This document shows positions 63,116 through 64,000 of a stretch of DNA of 64,000 bases, one piece after another (the stretch's first letter is position 1; the number at the start of each line of letters is the position of its first letter). The notes beneath the pieces are model-generated. The model searched no databases. It was given only the letters and a program-made list of their open reading frames with translations, and had not been told where the DNA came from. Source of the DNA: Ruegeria_C sp041537905 (GTDB lineage: Bacteria; Pseudomonadota; Alphaproteobacteria; Rhodobacterales; Rhodobacteraceae); the NCBI RefSeq assembly GCF_041537905.1, contig NZ_JBGRUO010000024.1, positions 21,544 to 85,543 on the forward strand. The letters are read 5' to 3'. Made by a program: the position numbers and the translations under genes.

Positions 63116-63870
63116 TGTCGATGGCATCTCAAATTTCCCCAAAACGGGCAGGTTAAAATTCCCCAGTTTGGCGGTTTCGATTGTCAGCCGGATTATTGAC
63201 TTGCAGCTCCGTTCTTTGGCGGACGGCCGCGCCGTTTTGGCGGTGGCGGTGGTGTGATGGGTGCGTTTGTGCGGGTGTGTTCCGGGATCAGGTCGGTATG
63301 GCCGCGCAGGCGGTAGCTGGCGCCTTCGAGCTGTACGACGACGGGATCACCGAAGACATCGCCCCATTCAGCGAAGCCCCGATTGGATGTCAGGATCATC
63401 GCGCCTTTTTCGTAGCGGGCATTGACGAGCTGGAAGAACAGGTTTGCGCCGCCTTGGGTGATGGGCAGGTAGCCGATTTCATCCACGATCAGTAGCGATG
63501 GGCGAGCATAGAAGCGGATTTTGTCGGCGAGTCGGCCTTCGCGCTCAGCTTTGACCAGTGCTTCAATCAGCTCCGCCAATGTCGCGCGATAGACCTGCTT
63601 TCCAGCCTTCACGGCGGCGACGCCAAGGGCTGTCGCCAGGTGGGATTTCCCGGTGCCGGGCGGACCCAGGAAGTGCACCACCTCCGCCCTGCGGATGACG
63701 TCCAACTGGGCCAAGGCGGCGATGCGCTCTCGGTCAAGCGAAGGTTGGAAGCTGAAGTCAAAGCCTTCCAGAGTTTTCATGGGCATCAGCTTCGCTGTCT
63801 TGAGCGCAACATCGATGCGCCGCGTTTCCCTGGTCGCATATTCCTCGCTAAGAAGTGCCTCTAAAGTTCC
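63116..63870 (-). mobile_element. IS21-family fragment (right end and istB)
   Basis: The right end starts TGTCGATGGCATC at 63116 and holds the repeated blocks AAATTTCCCC and AAAATTCCCC typical of IS21 ends. istB lies inside. istA and the left end are missing; the 5' side is cut by an IS630-like element. Confidence 0.75.
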
Positions 63871-63876
63871 GAGCCT
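63193..63876 (-). pseudogene. istB: IS21 helper ATPase IstB, truncated and internally deleted
   Basis: The frame is open from about 63876 (LEALLSEEYATRETRRIDVA), with the first ATG at 63786. Walker A is FLGPPGTGKSHLATALG and Walker B is LLIVDEIGYLP. About 15 residues that normally read VVATALLDRLLHH are missing between GDVFGD and PVVVQLEGASYRLRGH, in frame. The N-terminal part is lost. The usual length is about 250 aa. It ends in PPKRRGRPPKNG. Without the deleted helix it is unlikely to be active. Confidence 0.8.
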
Positions 63877-63999
63877 TTAACCTGATCCATATCCAGCCTC
63901 ACAGAAGTAATTCCAACATTCCCGCGATGTGAACAGATTGCAGATTTCGGCGAGTGCATCGAACATCTGGTCGAATGTCCTAGCCGCGATCCTTCGCAA
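63877..63999 (-). pseudogene. 3' end of an IS630-family transposase (runs off the window)
   Basis: Forty codons: RTFDQMFDALAEICNLFTSR then ECWNYFCEAGYGSG and a stop. This matches the conserved end of IS630 transposases (a DECWNYF..AGY pattern). The rest lies beyond the window. It abuts the cut istB in the same frame, so it probably inserted into or recombined with the IS21 copy. Confidence 0.65.
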
Positions 64000-64000
64000 A

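Noticed and set aside
63256..63266. GATGGGTGCG matching the tRNA-Arg 3' end as a possible second attachment site
   Set aside because: Only ten bases match, it lies inside the istB coding sequence, and the match does not extend into the T-arm.

Overview
The window looks like a chromosome segment of a marine-type alphaproteobacterium of the order Rhodobacterales (Roseobacter/Rhodobacteraceae group). The evidence is GC-rich codon use, CckA with a CtrA-type box, a recA promoter with the alphaproteobacterial GTTC-N7-GTTC SOS box, an IscR with one cysteine, a fused dppD-dppF ATPase and a suf operon of the Rhodobacterales layout. I do not commit to a species. There is no rRNA and no CRISPR array; four tRNA genes are present.

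Layout. 0-9.2 kb: a BCCT osmolyte transporter, a complete peptide/opine-type ABC transporter (binding protein, two permeases, double ATPase) and an AraC-type regulator. 9.3-11.5 kb: miaA and pyrH divergent, then tRNA-Pro. 11.6-14.7 kb: an orphan TAXI binding protein behind an exported coiled-coil repeat protein. 15-16.2 kb: a DedA/YqaA-like membrane protein and a DsbB-like oxidoreductase. 16.1-19.6 kb: an Lrp-type regulator divergent from arginase, ctlX and ornithine cyclodeaminase, a route from arginine/citrulline to proline. 19.6-21.8 kb: a small disturbed region with a stop-interrupted gene between tRNA-Leu and a 29-bp duplication, then a lipoprotein and tRNA-Gly. 21.9-42.4 kb: mostly core housekeeping genes: a methyltransferase, a RACo-like corrinoid-protein activator, guaB, an RNA cytosine methyltransferase, cckA, recA, alaS, a BTLCP protease, a Gly/Asn-repeat secreted protein, typA, an SMR transporter, a 45-codon membrane protein, icd, a double-HD phosphohydrolase and an alpha/beta hydrolase. 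42.5-51.9 kb: the iscR-suf operon with several unrelated small genes inserted, ending at sufS.

52-64 kb is accessory DNA starting at tRNA-Arg(CCG). It holds a decayed prophage without an integrase. Two divergent ribbon-helix-helix proteins face each other across a repeated operator. One of them heads a five-gene chain (RHH, a 30-codon ORF, an Ant/KilAC antirepressor, a T5orf172 protein and a Tat-signal protein) in which every junction is a 4-bp ATGA overlap. A tail-fibre-like gene follows, truncated by a dead IS3 copy. Next comes an unrecognised three-gene unit: a 33-codon exported two-cysteine peptide, a 645-aa polytopic membrane protein and a periplasmic binding-protein-like protein. The window ends in IS21 and IS630 fragments.

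The best candidates for undescribed biology are the peptide/membrane protein/binding protein unit at 59.7-63.0 kb, the coupled Arc/Ant-like immunity module at 54.8-57.5 kb, and the coiled-coil/TAXI pair at 11.6-14.7 kb.
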